Positions 15,048 to 23,080 of a stretch of DNA of 37,253 nt are shown piece by piece. The stretch is from an uncultured Pelagibacteraceae bacterium (GTDB lineage Bacteria > Pseudomonadota > Alphaproteobacteria > Pelagibacterales > Pelagibacteraceae). Numbering within the stretch: the stretch's first letter is position 1; each line of letters opens with the position of its first letter. The notes below the pieces were generated by a model. The model was not told the origin of the DNA. It searched no databases and was given only the letters and a program-made list of their open reading frames with translations. The stretch covers positions 1 through 37,253 of the forward strand of contig CACHVT010000010.1 in assembly GCA_902583345.1 (NCBI GenBank), read 5' to 3'. Position numbers and translations under genes: made by a program.

Positions 15048-15854
15048 TTATTTTAATGCTGGTTTAAGAAGAATTAGCATTTTTTTATGGATATTTCTAT
15101 TTGCAGAAAACAAAACATTTCCAGCATATTTTGCATCTCTATTATTCCAAGTTGAACCAATTCCGCCAGCCGCAGAAATTATCGGAATTATTGCATGGAC
15201 ATCCCAGATTTTATTCTGACATTGAAGTACAACATCAATTTTACCTTCGCAAAAATGCATATAGCTTAAAGCATCAAAGCATGGAAACTGCATAAGTTTT
15301 AAAACCCTTGGTATTCTGCTTTGTTTTTTTAATGATAACCAACCATGAAAAGCTCCTGCAAGTTTCATATTTTTTAAAGTTGCTTTCTTATTAACTTGTA
15401 ATTTTCTTTTTTTACCTTTTTCAATTACATAAGCATTTTTTATTGAAGTATTTAAATAATACTTATTCAACTTTGGAAAGTTTGCTAATCCTACAACTGG
15501 ATTTCCTTTGTAATTTAATCCAATTAAATTACTCCAAGTTGGGTTACCAATTATAAATGATCTTGTTCCATCGATTGGGTCGATTACCCAAGTAAAGTCA
15601 CTTTTAGTTTTTTTGTTACCAAATTCTTCTCCAATTATATTATGTTTAGGAAACTTCTTTTTAATTCTTAATCTTATAAACTTTTCAAAAGCCCTGTCAG
15701 CCTTTGTCACTGGATCATAACCTTTTCCTTTGCTTTTGTTTATAACCTTATAAGGTTTATCTAGTTTTTGGGTGTAGTACCTTGTCATGTCTCTCGCTAA
15801 TTTGTTTAAAAAAGCAGCAAAATATCTAATCTTTTTTGAATTTAATTCGGACAT
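15048..15854 (-). CDS. hisN: Inositol-monophosphatase-family phosphatase, likely histidinol-phosphatase
   Basis: A 268-residue metal-dependent phosphatase of the inositol monophosphatase superfamily. Metal-binding motifs are in place: DPVTKADRAFE near 47-57, IIGEEFG near 74-80 (the Glu pair), WVIDPIDGTRSFIIGNPTW near 89-107 (D-P-x-D-G-T) and the C-terminal WDVHAIIPIISAAGG with its Asp. The usual substrate in alphaproteobacteria with this layout is histidinol phosphate (HisN) or a sugar/inositol phosphate. Nothing around it belongs to histidine synthesis, so the substrate is inferred. It is oriented with the two barrel proteins, 12 bp upstream of the larger one, and is divergent from the dioxygenase gene. 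Confidence 0.75.
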   Translation of the reverse strand: MSELNSKKIRYFAAFLNKLARDMTRYYTQKLDKPYKVINKSKGKGYDPVTKADRAFEKFIRLRIKKKFPKHNIIGEEFGNKKTKSDFTWVIDPIDGTRSFIIGNPTWSNLIGLNYKGNPVVGLANFPKLNKYYLNTSIKNAYVIEKGKKRKLQVNKKATLKNMKLAGAFHGWLSLKKQSRIPRVLKLMQFPCFDALSYMHFCEGKIDVVLQCQNKIWDVHAIIPIISAAGGIGSTWNNRDAKYAGNVLFSANRNIHKKMLILLKPALK

Positions 15855-15922
15855 AAGGTGATCACATACTATTTTATTTATCTTGATTAAAGCATAATTT
15901 TAAATAATCCTCAAAAAAGCTT

Positions 15923-17026
15923 ATGAAAATTGAATTAAATGAAAATAAAATTTTTTTTAACAACGGTCAATCCGTCCAAGAAATACACCCTTTTTGGTTG
16001 AGGGAAAGAGTTGATGGTGATCAGTATTTAGACAAAGGTACTCAACAAAGGTTGTTTGACCCTTCAACAATGAATGGTGAAATAGATATAAAAAAAGCTG
16101 AAATTAAAAATGGTTTTCTTGAAGTAAATTTCAATGATGGAGTTAATTCTAAAATTGATATTGGTAAACTTGAAACTGAATTTTCAAATAAGGACACAGT
16201 AATAAAATTAATTCCTAAAAAAAAATGGGACTCAGCTTTACAGAATGTAAAAAATTTTGAATTTAAAGAAGGTTTTAATGAGTCGAAAGAAATGTATGAT
16301 TTGTTAGTTTCTTTTTATGAATATGGATTTGTAATTATAAAAAATGTACCGACAGAAAATAATTATATAGTTAAATTTGCAAATTCTATTGGAAGTGTAA
16401 GAAGAACTAATTTTGGGGAACATTTCAATGTTAAGTCTAAAACAAATCCAAATGATTTGGCGTACACAACTTTAAACTTAAGCCCTCATACAGATAATCC
16501 ATATAGAAATCCAGTACCATGCATTCAGTTGTTACATTGTATAGAAAATGAAGTAAGTGGTGGTTACTCAACTTTGGTTGATGGCTACACTGTTACTGAA
16601 AATTTAAAAAAAGAAGATCCAGAAGCCTATAAAATTCTTACAGAAATTAAAGTAAGATTTAAATTTATAGATAAAAGCGTTGTACTTGAAGATTGGTCTG
16701 AATTAATTCGCCTAGATAATGAAAAAAATTTTAAACAAGTAAGATTTAGCCCGAGATTAGATTATGTTCCAATGTTAGAAAAAAATAAATTAGATCGATA
16801 TTATAAAGCTAGAAAAAAATTATCTGATTTATATAACTCGGAAAAAAATATAATAGAATTTAAATTAGCTCCCAAAGATCTTATCATGATGGATAATTAT
16901 AGAATTCTACATGGAAGAACAAAATACGATCCAAAAGAAGGAAATAGATTTTTACAAGGTTGTTATATTGATTTTGATAGTACAGAGGGTAAATTAAGAC
17001 ATCTTAAAAGAAAATTTAAAATTTGA
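15923..17026 (+). CDS. Gamma-butyrobetaine-hydroxylase-like 2-oxoglutarate/Fe(II) dioxygenase
   Basis: A 367-residue enzyme of the TauD superfamily with the two-domain layout of gamma-butyrobetaine and trimethyllysine hydroxylases. An N-terminal beta domain (about 1-90) opens with the recognisable IHPFWLRERV at 21-30. The catalytic jelly roll holds the iron ligands HTD at 189-191 (LSPHTDNPYRNP) and H330 (MDNYRILHGRTKYD), and the 2-oxoglutarate Arg near 342 (EGNRFLQGCY). In known homologs this N-domain carries zinc-binding Cys after WLRD; here the stretch reads ERVDGDQYLD and has none. The substrate is likely a trimethylammonium compound, inferred. Its stop overlaps the start of an EamA permease by 4 bp. 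Confidence 0.8.
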   Translation: MKIELNENKIFFNNGQSVQEIHPFWLRERVDGDQYLDKGTQQRLFDPSTMNGEIDIKKAEIKNGFLEVNFNDGVNSKIDIGKLETEFSNKDTVIKLIPKKKWDSALQNVKNFEFKEGFNESKEMYDLLVSFYEYGFVIIKNVPTENNYIVKFANSIGSVRRTNFGEHFNVKSKTNPNDLAYTTLNLSPHTDNPYRNPVPCIQLLHCIENEVSGGYSTLVDGYTVTENLKKEDPEAYKILTEIKVRFKFIDKSVVLEDWSELIRLDNEKNFKQVRFSPRLDYVPMLEKNKLDRYYKARKKLSDLYNSEKNIIEFKLAPKDLIMMDNYRILHGRTKYDPKEGNRFLQGCYIDFDSTEGKLRHLKRKFKI

Positions 17027-17886
17027 CCCTTCGCGATTCTTTAATAGCTGCGATAGTCCCAATCTTTTTAGGTTTTGGTTTTGTCATAGCTAAACCCGCC
17101 ATGGAGTATTTGCCTCCTATATTGTTGATGGGTTTAAGATTTACTTTTGTAGCATCACTTTTAATTTGGTGGTTTCCAATACCAAAAGGATATCTTAAAA
17201 ATATATTTATTGTATCTCTAATAGCAAATACAATGCAGTACAGTTTGACTTATACTGGTTTAAGTTTAATTGACGCTTCAGCAGCTGTATTGCTTGTTCA
17301 AACTGAAGTTCCTTTCGGAGTTTTGTTTGCATATTTTATGCTTAAAGAAAAACCAACAACAAGAGCCTTAATAGGAATAACTATCGCTTTTGTTGGAGTA
17401 TATATTTTAACAGGATCTCCTAATTTAGAGGGTAAGATTATTGGTATTGGTTTAACTATCATTGGGTCAAGTTTTTGGGCTTTAGGACAAGTCTTAGTAA
17501 AGCCAATAAGTAAAGAAGTAAATCCATTAGCGCTAGTTGCATGGCTAGGTTTATTCTCTGGTCCTATATTAATTGCTCTTTCATATATTTTTTATGGAAA
17601 CCCAATTAATTATTTTAAGTCAGCAACTTTTGAAGCGTGGATGATTGCAATATATTTAGGTTTTATCATGCAACCAATTACGTATGGTTGTTTCTATTAT
17701 GTTTTAAAAAATAATCCTTTATACAAAGTTTTACCAATAGTTACCATGGGTATACCTCCCACCGGTTTATTGGCTGCAATTTTTCTTTTAGGTGAGCAAC
17801 CAACTAAAGAGTTATTTATTGGAGGAGCTATAATTATTATTGGAGTTATATTGATAGTATTTAACAAACCTCAAAAAAAAATTTAG
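17023..17886 (+). CDS. EamA/DMT-family permease
   Basis: A 287-residue inner-membrane protein with about ten helices in two EamA halves, for example LIAAIVPIFLGFGFVIAKPA and later GIGLTIIGSSFWALGQVLV. The start is TTG at 17023, overlapping the dioxygenase stop (TTGA), so the pair is translationally coupled. EamA proteins export or import amino acids and other metabolites. The tight coupling to a betaine-type dioxygenase hints that it moves a substrate or product of that enzyme, which is inference. Its 3' end overlaps the convergent ccdA gene by 4 bp. Two other EamA genes occur in the window, at 27872 and 30031. Confidence 0.8.
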   Translation: MTLRDSLIAAIVPIFLGFGFVIAKPAMEYLPPILLMGLRFTFVASLLIWWFPIPKGYLKNIFIVSLIANTMQYSLTYTGLSLIDASAAVLLVQTEVPFGVLFAYFMLKEKPTTRALIGITIAFVGVYILTGSPNLEGKIIGIGLTIIGSSFWALGQVLVKPISKEVNPLALVAWLGLFSGPILIALSYIFYGNPINYFKSATFEAWMIAIYLGFIMQPITYGCFYYVLKNNPLYKVLPIVTMGIPPTGLLAAIFLLGEQPTKELFIGGAIIIIGVILIVFNKPQKKI

Positions 17887-18590
17887 CCGATACTCTGAAG
17901 AAATGGTAAATAATTTAGCAAGTAAAAACCTAGAACCTGAAGTTGATTTGTAATAATTAAAATACCAGTTAAGAGAAGCAAAGTTCCACCTATTTTTTCA
18001 ATAAGCTTTACCTTCTGTCTTATATTTTTTGAAAATATAATAAATTTTTGAATTAAATATCCAGACAAAATGAACGGAATAGCAAGACCTAGGGAGTATG
18101 AGCATAATAATAATATACCTCTAGAAATAGATTCTGTAGTTGAAGCTAAAAGTAAAATTGATCCAAGAATTGGACCTATGCAAGGTGTCCATCCAAATGC
18201 AAAAGCCATTCCTATTAAAACAGAACTAAAAATACTTTTTTTTTTGTCTGCTTGAAGCCGCTTTTCATAATTCAAAAATTTAATTTTGAGCATTCCTAAC
18301 ATATGAAGTGAAAATATAATGATTACTAGTCCTGCAACTATTCTTAATGGAAATGAATTACTTAATAAAAACTTACCTAAAAATGTTGCTGATGCACCAA
18401 ACACTATAAAGACTATTGAAAATCCCGATGCAAATAAAATTATGGGTGATAAATTTATATTTTTTTTTTCTAATAGCTCATTAAGAGAACTTCCAGAAAT
18501 ATATGAAATATATCCTGGAATTAACGGTAATACACACGGTGACAGAAAACTTATTAAACCTGCCCCAAAAGCAATAAATATTTCGGCCAT
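17883..18590 (-). CDS. ccdA: Cytochrome c biogenesis protein CcdA-like thiol-disulfide transporter
   Basis: A 235-residue, six-helix inner-membrane protein. It carries the two family cysteine motifs: the first helix FGAGLISFLSPCVLPLIPGY (C19) and the fourth-helix region FAFGWTPCIGPILGS. These two Cys pass electrons from the cytoplasm to the periplasm, where they keep apocytochrome c and other proteins reduced. The ATG is clear at 18590. It lies 10 bp downstream of an aldehyde dehydrogenase stop in the same direction, and its 3' end meets the EamA gene. The region encodes a cytochrome c at 21326, for which CcdA would serve, although the genes are not linked. Confidence 0.88.
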   Translation of the reverse strand: MAEIFIAFGAGLISFLSPCVLPLIPGYISYISGSSLNELLEKKNINLSPIILFASGFSIVFIVFGASATFLGKFLLSNSFPLRIVAGLVIIIFSLHMLGMLKIKFLNYEKRLQADKKKSIFSSVLIGMAFAFGWTPCIGPILGSILLLASTTESISRGILLLCSYSLGLAIPFILSGYLIQKFIIFSKNIRQKVKLIEKIGGTLLLLTGILIITNQLQVLGFYLLNYLPFLQSIG

Positions 18591-18600
18591 AATAATTTAA

Positions 18601-20043
18601 TTAACCTTTAATACCAAGATGAGTATATTTAACATTTAAGTAGTCTTTGATGGCCATTGATCCACCTTCTCTACCGTAACCGGTTTGTTTGATGCCGCCA
18701 AATGGAGCCTCAGCTAGAGCAACTAATGGTGTATTGACCGCAACAGTCCCGGTCTCCATCATTTCGGATGCTCGGTGTGCATTTTCCATAGAATTTGTGC
18801 AAATATAACTACACAAACCTAAATCATTATTGTTTGCTCTTTTAATAACTTCATCAAAAGATTTAAATGACAACATTGGCACTAATGGACCAAAAGGTTC
18901 GACTTTCATTATAGTAAAATCATCTTTTACATTGTCAAAAATCGTTGGTTCGTAATAAAAACCTTTATTAAAGCCAGAAGGCCTTTTGCCTCCTAGTAAA
19001 ACTTTAGCACCTTCTTTTTTTGTTGTCTCAACTAGTTCCTCTAATTCATTTAATCTTTTTTTTGTCGTTAATGGACCAAGTTGAACATCGGGATCCATAC
19101 CGTTACCGATCTTTAATTTTTTCGTTTTTTCAATAAATGAAATAACAAAATCATCCTTTTTGTTTTCATGTATATAAAACCTGTTTGGTGATATACAAAC
19201 CTGTCCATTATTTCTAAACTTTGCAGAAATGGCCATATCTGTCGCTTTTTGAATATCAGCATCCTCAAAAACTATAAATGGTGAATGACCACTTAGTTCC
19301 ATTGTAACTCTTTGCACTTTATCAGCTGCTTGTTTTAGTATTAATTTTCCTACTCTTGTTGATCCTGTTATTGAAATTTTCTTAATTATGTCAGATGAAA
19401 TTAATTGTTGAGCAATACTTGGGGGATCGCCTGATAATAAATTTACGACACCTGGAGGAACTCCACATTCTCTACATATATCAACTAATTCCATTACTGT
19501 TCCTGGCGTAATGACATCTGGTTTTACAATTACTGAACATCCTGCTGCTAAAGCTGTAGAAATTTTTCTAGAACTTAATACCAAAGGAAAATTCCACGGA
19601 GTTAATGCTGCAACAACCCCTACTGGTTGATAATATACATGTACTCTAGTATCAACAAATCTACTCTCAACTGTTTGTCCATAAATTCTTTTTGTCTCTT
19701 CTGCATTCCATTCAAAAATATCTGCTGATCCACCTACTTCTCCTTTAGCTTCACCAAATGGTTTACCAACTTCTAAAGTCATCCATTTAGCTAAAACATC
19801 TTGTTTTTCTCTCATCTTGTCTGCAATTTTTCTTATGATATATGATCTCTTCCATGGTGATGTTTGTTTCCAAACTTCTAAACCTTTTGCAGCGGACTTA
19901 AGTGCACGATCAACATCTTCGGGTGTTGCTTTTGATGCTCTACCTATAATTTCTTCATTTGCAGGATTTATTACTTCATATGTTTCGTTATTTGAAGACG
20001 CTTGCCACTTCCCATCTATAAATTGTCCATATTTTTCGTACAT
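18601..20043 (-). CDS. NAD(P)-dependent aldehyde dehydrogenase (succinate-semialdehyde type)
   Basis: A 480-residue aldehyde dehydrogenase that oxidises an aldehyde to the acid. The conserved set is complete: PWNFP with N151, KP with K174, the Rossmann loop FT-like ITGSTRVG at 225-232, the general base Glu249 in MELSGHSP (usual form ELGG, here ELSG) and the nucleophile Cys283 in NNGQVCISPNRF. The layout is closest to succinate-semialdehyde / glycolaldehyde-type enzymes; substrate cannot be fixed from sequence. The ATG is at 20043, with a divergent GYD gene 103 bp away. CcdA follows 10 bp downstream. Confidence 0.85.
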   Translation of the reverse strand: MYEKYGQFIDGKWQASSNNETYEVINPANEEIIGRASKATPEDVDRALKSAAKGLEVWKQTSPWKRSYIIRKIADKMREKQDVLAKWMTLEVGKPFGEAKGEVGGSADIFEWNAEETKRIYGQTVESRFVDTRVHVYYQPVGVVAALTPWNFPLVLSSRKISTALAAGCSVIVKPDVITPGTVMELVDICRECGVPPGVVNLLSGDPPSIAQQLISSDIIKKISITGSTRVGKLILKQAADKVQRVTMELSGHSPFIVFEDADIQKATDMAISAKFRNNGQVCISPNRFYIHENKKDDFVISFIEKTKKLKIGNGMDPDVQLGPLTTKKRLNELEELVETTKKEGAKVLLGGKRPSGFNKGFYYEPTIFDNVKDDFTIMKVEPFGPLVPMLSFKSFDEVIKRANNNDLGLCSYICTNSMENAHRASEMMETGTVAVNTPLVALAEAPFGGIKQTGYGREGGSMAIKDYLNVKYTHLGIKG

Positions 20044-20146
20044 AAACTTAATTTATCATTACCATAAGGTGTGTCTACTATGCAATTTACTCATTATAGT
20101 ATTTTTGCAATAATGATATTTTAAAATGTATTGAAAGGAGATTATT

Positions 20147-20464
20147 ATGAAAGCATATATAATGGGTAATTACACTGAGAAAGCTTTTCAGGGATTCATG
20201 AAAGATCCTACAAGCGATAGAAAAGCTGTTGTAGAACAATTAACAAAAGCGGTTGGTGGAACTATACATAGTATGGATATTGTAAGAGGTTCATATGATT
20301 TTATAGTTATAGCTGATGTAGGATCATTCGATGACTTTGCTGCTATTAAACTAGTTGTAGAAGCATCAGGTGCTGTCAAAAACATGACAATGTTGGAGGC
20401 TATAGACTTTACAAAAGCTACAACTAAAGCAAGCAAAATAGGATACAAACCACCAGGGCAGTAG
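20147..20464 (+). CDS. GYD-domain protein (second copy)
   Basis: A 105-residue soluble GYD-domain protein. It reads AYIMGNYTEKAFQGFMKDPT, then DRKAVVEQLTKAVGG, then MDIVRGSYDFIVIADV, then AAIKLVVEASGAVKNMTMLE and a PPGQ tail. The strand-helix order and the G-x-YDF and ASGAV pieces match the family more closely than the copy at 3376. An AAAGGAG ribosome site lies 6 nt before the ATG. It stands alone: the aldehyde dehydrogenase is divergent upstream, and a strong hairpin closes it at 20479. The function of GYD domains is not known. Confidence 0.75.
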   Translation: MKAYIMGNYTEKAFQGFMKDPTSDRKAVVEQLTKAVGGTIHSMDIVRGSYDFIVIADVGSFDDFAAIKLVVEASGAVKNMTMLEAIDFTKATTKASKIGYKPPGQ

Positions 20465-20478
20465 AAAATTATTTAAAT

Positions 20479-20510
20479 TTAACTTCTAGTCTTTAAGGAC
20501 TAGAAGTTAA
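20479..20510. terminator. Hairpin terminator after the GYD gene
   Basis: A perfect 13-bp stem, TTAACTTCTAGTC against GACTAGAAGTTAA, with a 6-base loop TTTAAG, begins 15 bp after the GYD stop. The flanks are A/T-rich on both sides (AAATT before, ATAATTTAAA after) without a pure T run. It sits between convergent genes, so it can end transcription from either side. Confidence 0.65.
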
Positions 20511-20549
20511 ATAATTTAAAACGATTTATTAAACAATCTTCAATTAAAA

Positions 20550-21329
20550 TTATAAAAAAAAATTAATAATTTTCGTTAGCGAATTATCTAAGTTTTTATA
20601 TTTAATTTTATTTTTTTTTAATAATATTGTCATAAATTGATGTGCTTGCTTTCGCATTACCCACCAAAGCTTAGAATATTTTTTAATATTTGACATTATT
20701 CCATCATCTACTTTTGTATAAAATGTAAGATTTCCTCTCAAAATATGATAGTTTTTTAAAATATTAATTGATAATACATTTATTCTAAAATCTATAGCTA
20801 ACAAATTAAAATCCTTTGTTAATTTAAGATTAACTAATTTTTTAAAGAATGATCGTCTCAAACTAATTGAACTTGTGGGGATGATTGATGGCCAAATATT
20901 TTTTTGATTTTTATTTTTTAATTTAAACTTATATTTTTTGTTTTTATAACTAATTATCGGTAAATCAAAAATAACATCTATGTTTTTTTTCTTTAAAAAA
21001 GCATTTTTTACTGTTTGGATTTTTTTTGAATAATAAAAATCATCAGCATCCATTAGACAAATTATTGAACCTTGTGATATTTTAAAACCTTTAATTAATA
21101 AGTTTAATTGATTTGCCATGGGAAACCTGCTTATTCTTTTTTTTTTTAAAATTTTAATTTTTTTTTTATATAAATATAAGATTTTGTAAGAGTTATCTGT
21201 TGAATAATTGTCTAAGGCAATGATTTCATAATTCTTATAAGTTTGGCTTAAACAGGATTTAATACACCTATCTAAATACTTACCTTTGTTAAAACTAGTA
21301 ATTAAAATTGAAACTAGAGGCTTATTCAT
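20550..21329 (-). CDS. Family-2 glycosyltransferase
   Basis: A 259-residue GT2-type glycosyltransferase. It opens with KPLVSILITSFNKGKYLDRC and the family's SQTYKNYEIIALDN, then has the metal/nucleotide motif DADD in ICLMDADDFYYSKK near 94-97. The protein is very rich in Lys, Ile and Asn. Its start overlaps the stop of the cytochrome c gene by 4 bp, so it belongs to that transcript, an unexpected partner for sulfite oxidation. It may glycosylate a surface polymer; the acceptor is unknown. A convergent hairpin lies just past its 3' end. Confidence 0.8.
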   Translation of the reverse strand: MNKPLVSILITSFNKGKYLDRCIKSCLSQTYKNYEIIALDNYSTDNSYKILYLYKKKIKILKKKRISRFPMANQLNLLIKGFKISQGSIICLMDADDFYYSKKIQTVKNAFLKKKNIDVIFDLPIISYKNKKYKFKLKNKNQKNIWPSIIPTSSISLRRSFFKKLVNLKLTKDFNLLAIDFRINVLSINILKNYHILRGNLTFYTKVDDGIMSNIKKYSKLWWVMRKQAHQFMTILLKKNKIKYKNLDNSLTKIINFFL

Positions 21330-21652
21330 TTACCCGCTGAATTTACGACATATTTAGAAACAATTTCAATTTCTTCAGTTGTTAAAATCTCATCTTCTCC
21401 ATAAGCAGGCATTACCCCAAGTCCGTAAGTAACCATATCAATTACAGATTCAACTGTTAAATCTACGGTATCAAGATTTGGTCCAACATTACCTTCTGCG
21501 CCCGCTGCTTTCATAGTATGACAACCAGCACAAGCTGCGGTTTCATTAAATATTTCAAGACCTTTAAGCATCTTGGTTTCATCGGCAATTATATTTTGAA
21601 TATTAAATGTAAAGTATAATAAAATAATTAACAAAAATCTTAAAATTTTCAT
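21326..21652 (-). CDS. Small c-type cytochrome, likely electron acceptor of the sulfite dehydrogenase
   Basis: A 108-residue monoheme cytochrome c with a Sec signal peptide of about 23 residues (cleavage near IIA|DET), so it is periplasmic. The heme site is CAGCH at 41-45 and the distal ligand is probably Met81 in GVMPAYGEDE. The GPNL segment between them is normal for class I cytochromes. It lies 27 bp downstream of the molybdenum sulfite dehydrogenase gene, the arrangement of sulfite dehydrogenase catalytic and cytochrome subunits (SorAB or SoxCD-like). Electrons from sulfite would pass to this heme. The downstream glycosyltransferase overlaps it by 4 bp. Confidence 0.85.
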   Translation of the reverse strand: MKILRFLLIILLYFTFNIQNIIADETKMLKGLEIFNETAACAGCHTMKAAGAEGNVGPNLDTVDLTVESVIDMVTYGLGVMPAYGEDEILTTEEIEIVSKYVVNSAGK

Positions 21653-21679
21653 TAATTTATTTTATAACTGTTACTTATA

Positions 21680-22897
21680 TTATACTACAGTAATATTTAC
21701 ACTGTGGTCTTTCCAACCGTTATGTGCATATCCTCTTCTGTTTTCCATTCTTAATTCTGGTTGTTTTTTAGAACCATTAGAAGCTAAGCTAGCTATGTTA
21801 TAAGTTCCTGAGGATAAATTTGCCTCATAAGCAAACTGTCTCCAAGCAAACTTACCTAAATCAGGGCCAATAAATTTTGCTCTATTCCAACTTTTGCCGC
21901 CATCAGTAGATACTTTAACACTTCTTATTTTTTTTGTCCCACCCATTGCAACGCCAACTATCTGTACCTTGCCAGCTCTTACTGTTCCTGTTTCATCAGT
22001 AGGCCTAGTGATCCAAGATTTCACTGGCATCTCCCAACAAGATGGATATTGAGATCCCTTTTTGCCAATTGGTGAAATTCTATAACTTTTTTTCATATAT
22101 TTTACAGAAGATTCTTTTGCGGTAAAAGCTACTTTACCAAGATGTTTAACATTATTAATTCCAAAATAACCTGGAGTAACCATTCTTAAAGGTCCTCCGT
22201 GGGCGTTTGGTAAAGAAACACCGTTCATCTCCCAGGCTAACATTGCATCTTTAAAAGCCTTTTTTGGAACTGATCTTTCAACCATAGCTTTTTTAGGATC
22301 TAAACCAGTCGGTTCATGATCAACTCCAGCAGAAGTCATGAAAACAGCTTCCCCATTAATTCCTCCGCAAGCATCAACAACCGCTTTCATTGGTACCCCT
22401 GTCCAGAAAACACAAGCCGCTGCTCCTGTTTTCCATTGAGATCCTCTTACTTTATGCTCAAAAAAACCTCTACCGTTACCTGAACATTGTAAAATTGTTG
22501 CTACTGTCGTATGACCCAACTTTTTAAGTTGAGCCAATGTGAAAGTTTTTGGGTTCTTAACACCCTCAATTGAAACTCTCCAATCATTTCTATTGCCAAT
22601 TTGGGCATCAGTCATTGTTGGCATATTATTTCTTATATAAACATTTCTATTTGGGGTAATTAAACTCTCGCCAATTGCGCTTCTATGGGTTTCAATTCCC
22701 TTATCTGAATGTACTATTAATGCGTCTCTATCTTTCCAGTTTATAAAATCGGGTAATCCTTTTTCTCCATCATTATGATTTGCACTAGAAATACTTATAG
22801 GAACAACCGATGCTGTTGCGGCCAATCCTGCAATTGATGCTGTGCTCGCTAAAAAACTTCTTCTTTTTAAATTTAATTTTTTCTCTATTTTTCTCAT
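21680..22897 (-). CDS. Molybdenum sulfite dehydrogenase (SorA/SoxC family), Tat-exported
   Basis: A 405-residue oxidoreductase of the sulfite oxidase family. The twin-arginine signal is clear: RRSFLASTASIAGLAATASV. The molybdenum ligand is Cys138 in ILQCSGNGRGFFEH. Later parts fit the dimerisation domain, such as VKVSTDGGKSWNRAKF. It would oxidise sulfite to sulfate in the periplasm and pass electrons to the cytochrome c encoded 27 bp downstream. I chose ATG at 22897 over the TTG at 22909 because a GAGGAG lies 4 nt before it. SoxC-type sulfane dehydrogenase is the main alternative, but no other sox genes are seen here. The divergent moa operon makes its cofactor. Confidence 0.85.
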   Translation of the reverse strand: MRKIEKKLNLKRRSFLASTASIAGLAATASVVPISISSANHNDGEKGLPDFINWKDRDALIVHSDKGIETHRSAIGESLITPNRNVYIRNNMPTMTDAQIGNRNDWRVSIEGVKNPKTFTLAQLKKLGHTTVATILQCSGNGRGFFEHKVRGSQWKTGAAACVFWTGVPMKAVVDACGGINGEAVFMTSAGVDHEPTGLDPKKAMVERSVPKKAFKDAMLAWEMNGVSLPNAHGGPLRMVTPGYFGINNVKHLGKVAFTAKESSVKYMKKSYRISPIGKKGSQYPSCWEMPVKSWITRPTDETGTVRAGKVQIVGVAMGGTKKIRSVKVSTDGGKSWNRAKFIGPDLGKFAWRQFAYEANLSSGTYNIASLASNGSKKQPELRMENRRGYAHNGWKDHSVNITVV

Positions 22898-22901
22898 ATA
22901 T

Positions 22902-22907
22902 CTCCTC
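22902..22907 (-). promoter_or_regulatory. Ribosome binding site of the sulfite dehydrogenase gene
   Basis: GAGGAG on the minus strand, followed by ATAT and the ATG at 22897. It overlaps the alternative TTG start at 22909, which makes the shorter protein the better call. Confidence 0.7.
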
Positions 22908-23080
22908 AACTATGTTTGTAAAACAAGCTTAACAAAAAAAAAGATGCTCAAAAATAAAAAAAAAAAATATTTTCAATTTATAGTTTTACACTTATAAGTT
23001 GTATAAATCTTTATTTCATCTGGAATGTTAAAAAATTTTAAATTTATAAATTATTTTTTCTAGTATAAATTTAAATTGTT

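Noticed and set aside
20550-22909. A sox operon remnant (soxXYZAB)
   Set aside because: Only the SorA/SoxC-like protein and one small cytochrome are present; none of the other Sox proteins is visible.
22898-23080. Possible riboswitch or Moco RNA motif ahead of moaA
   Set aside because: The region is plain A/T-rich sequence with no GC-paired helices; no motif could be supported.
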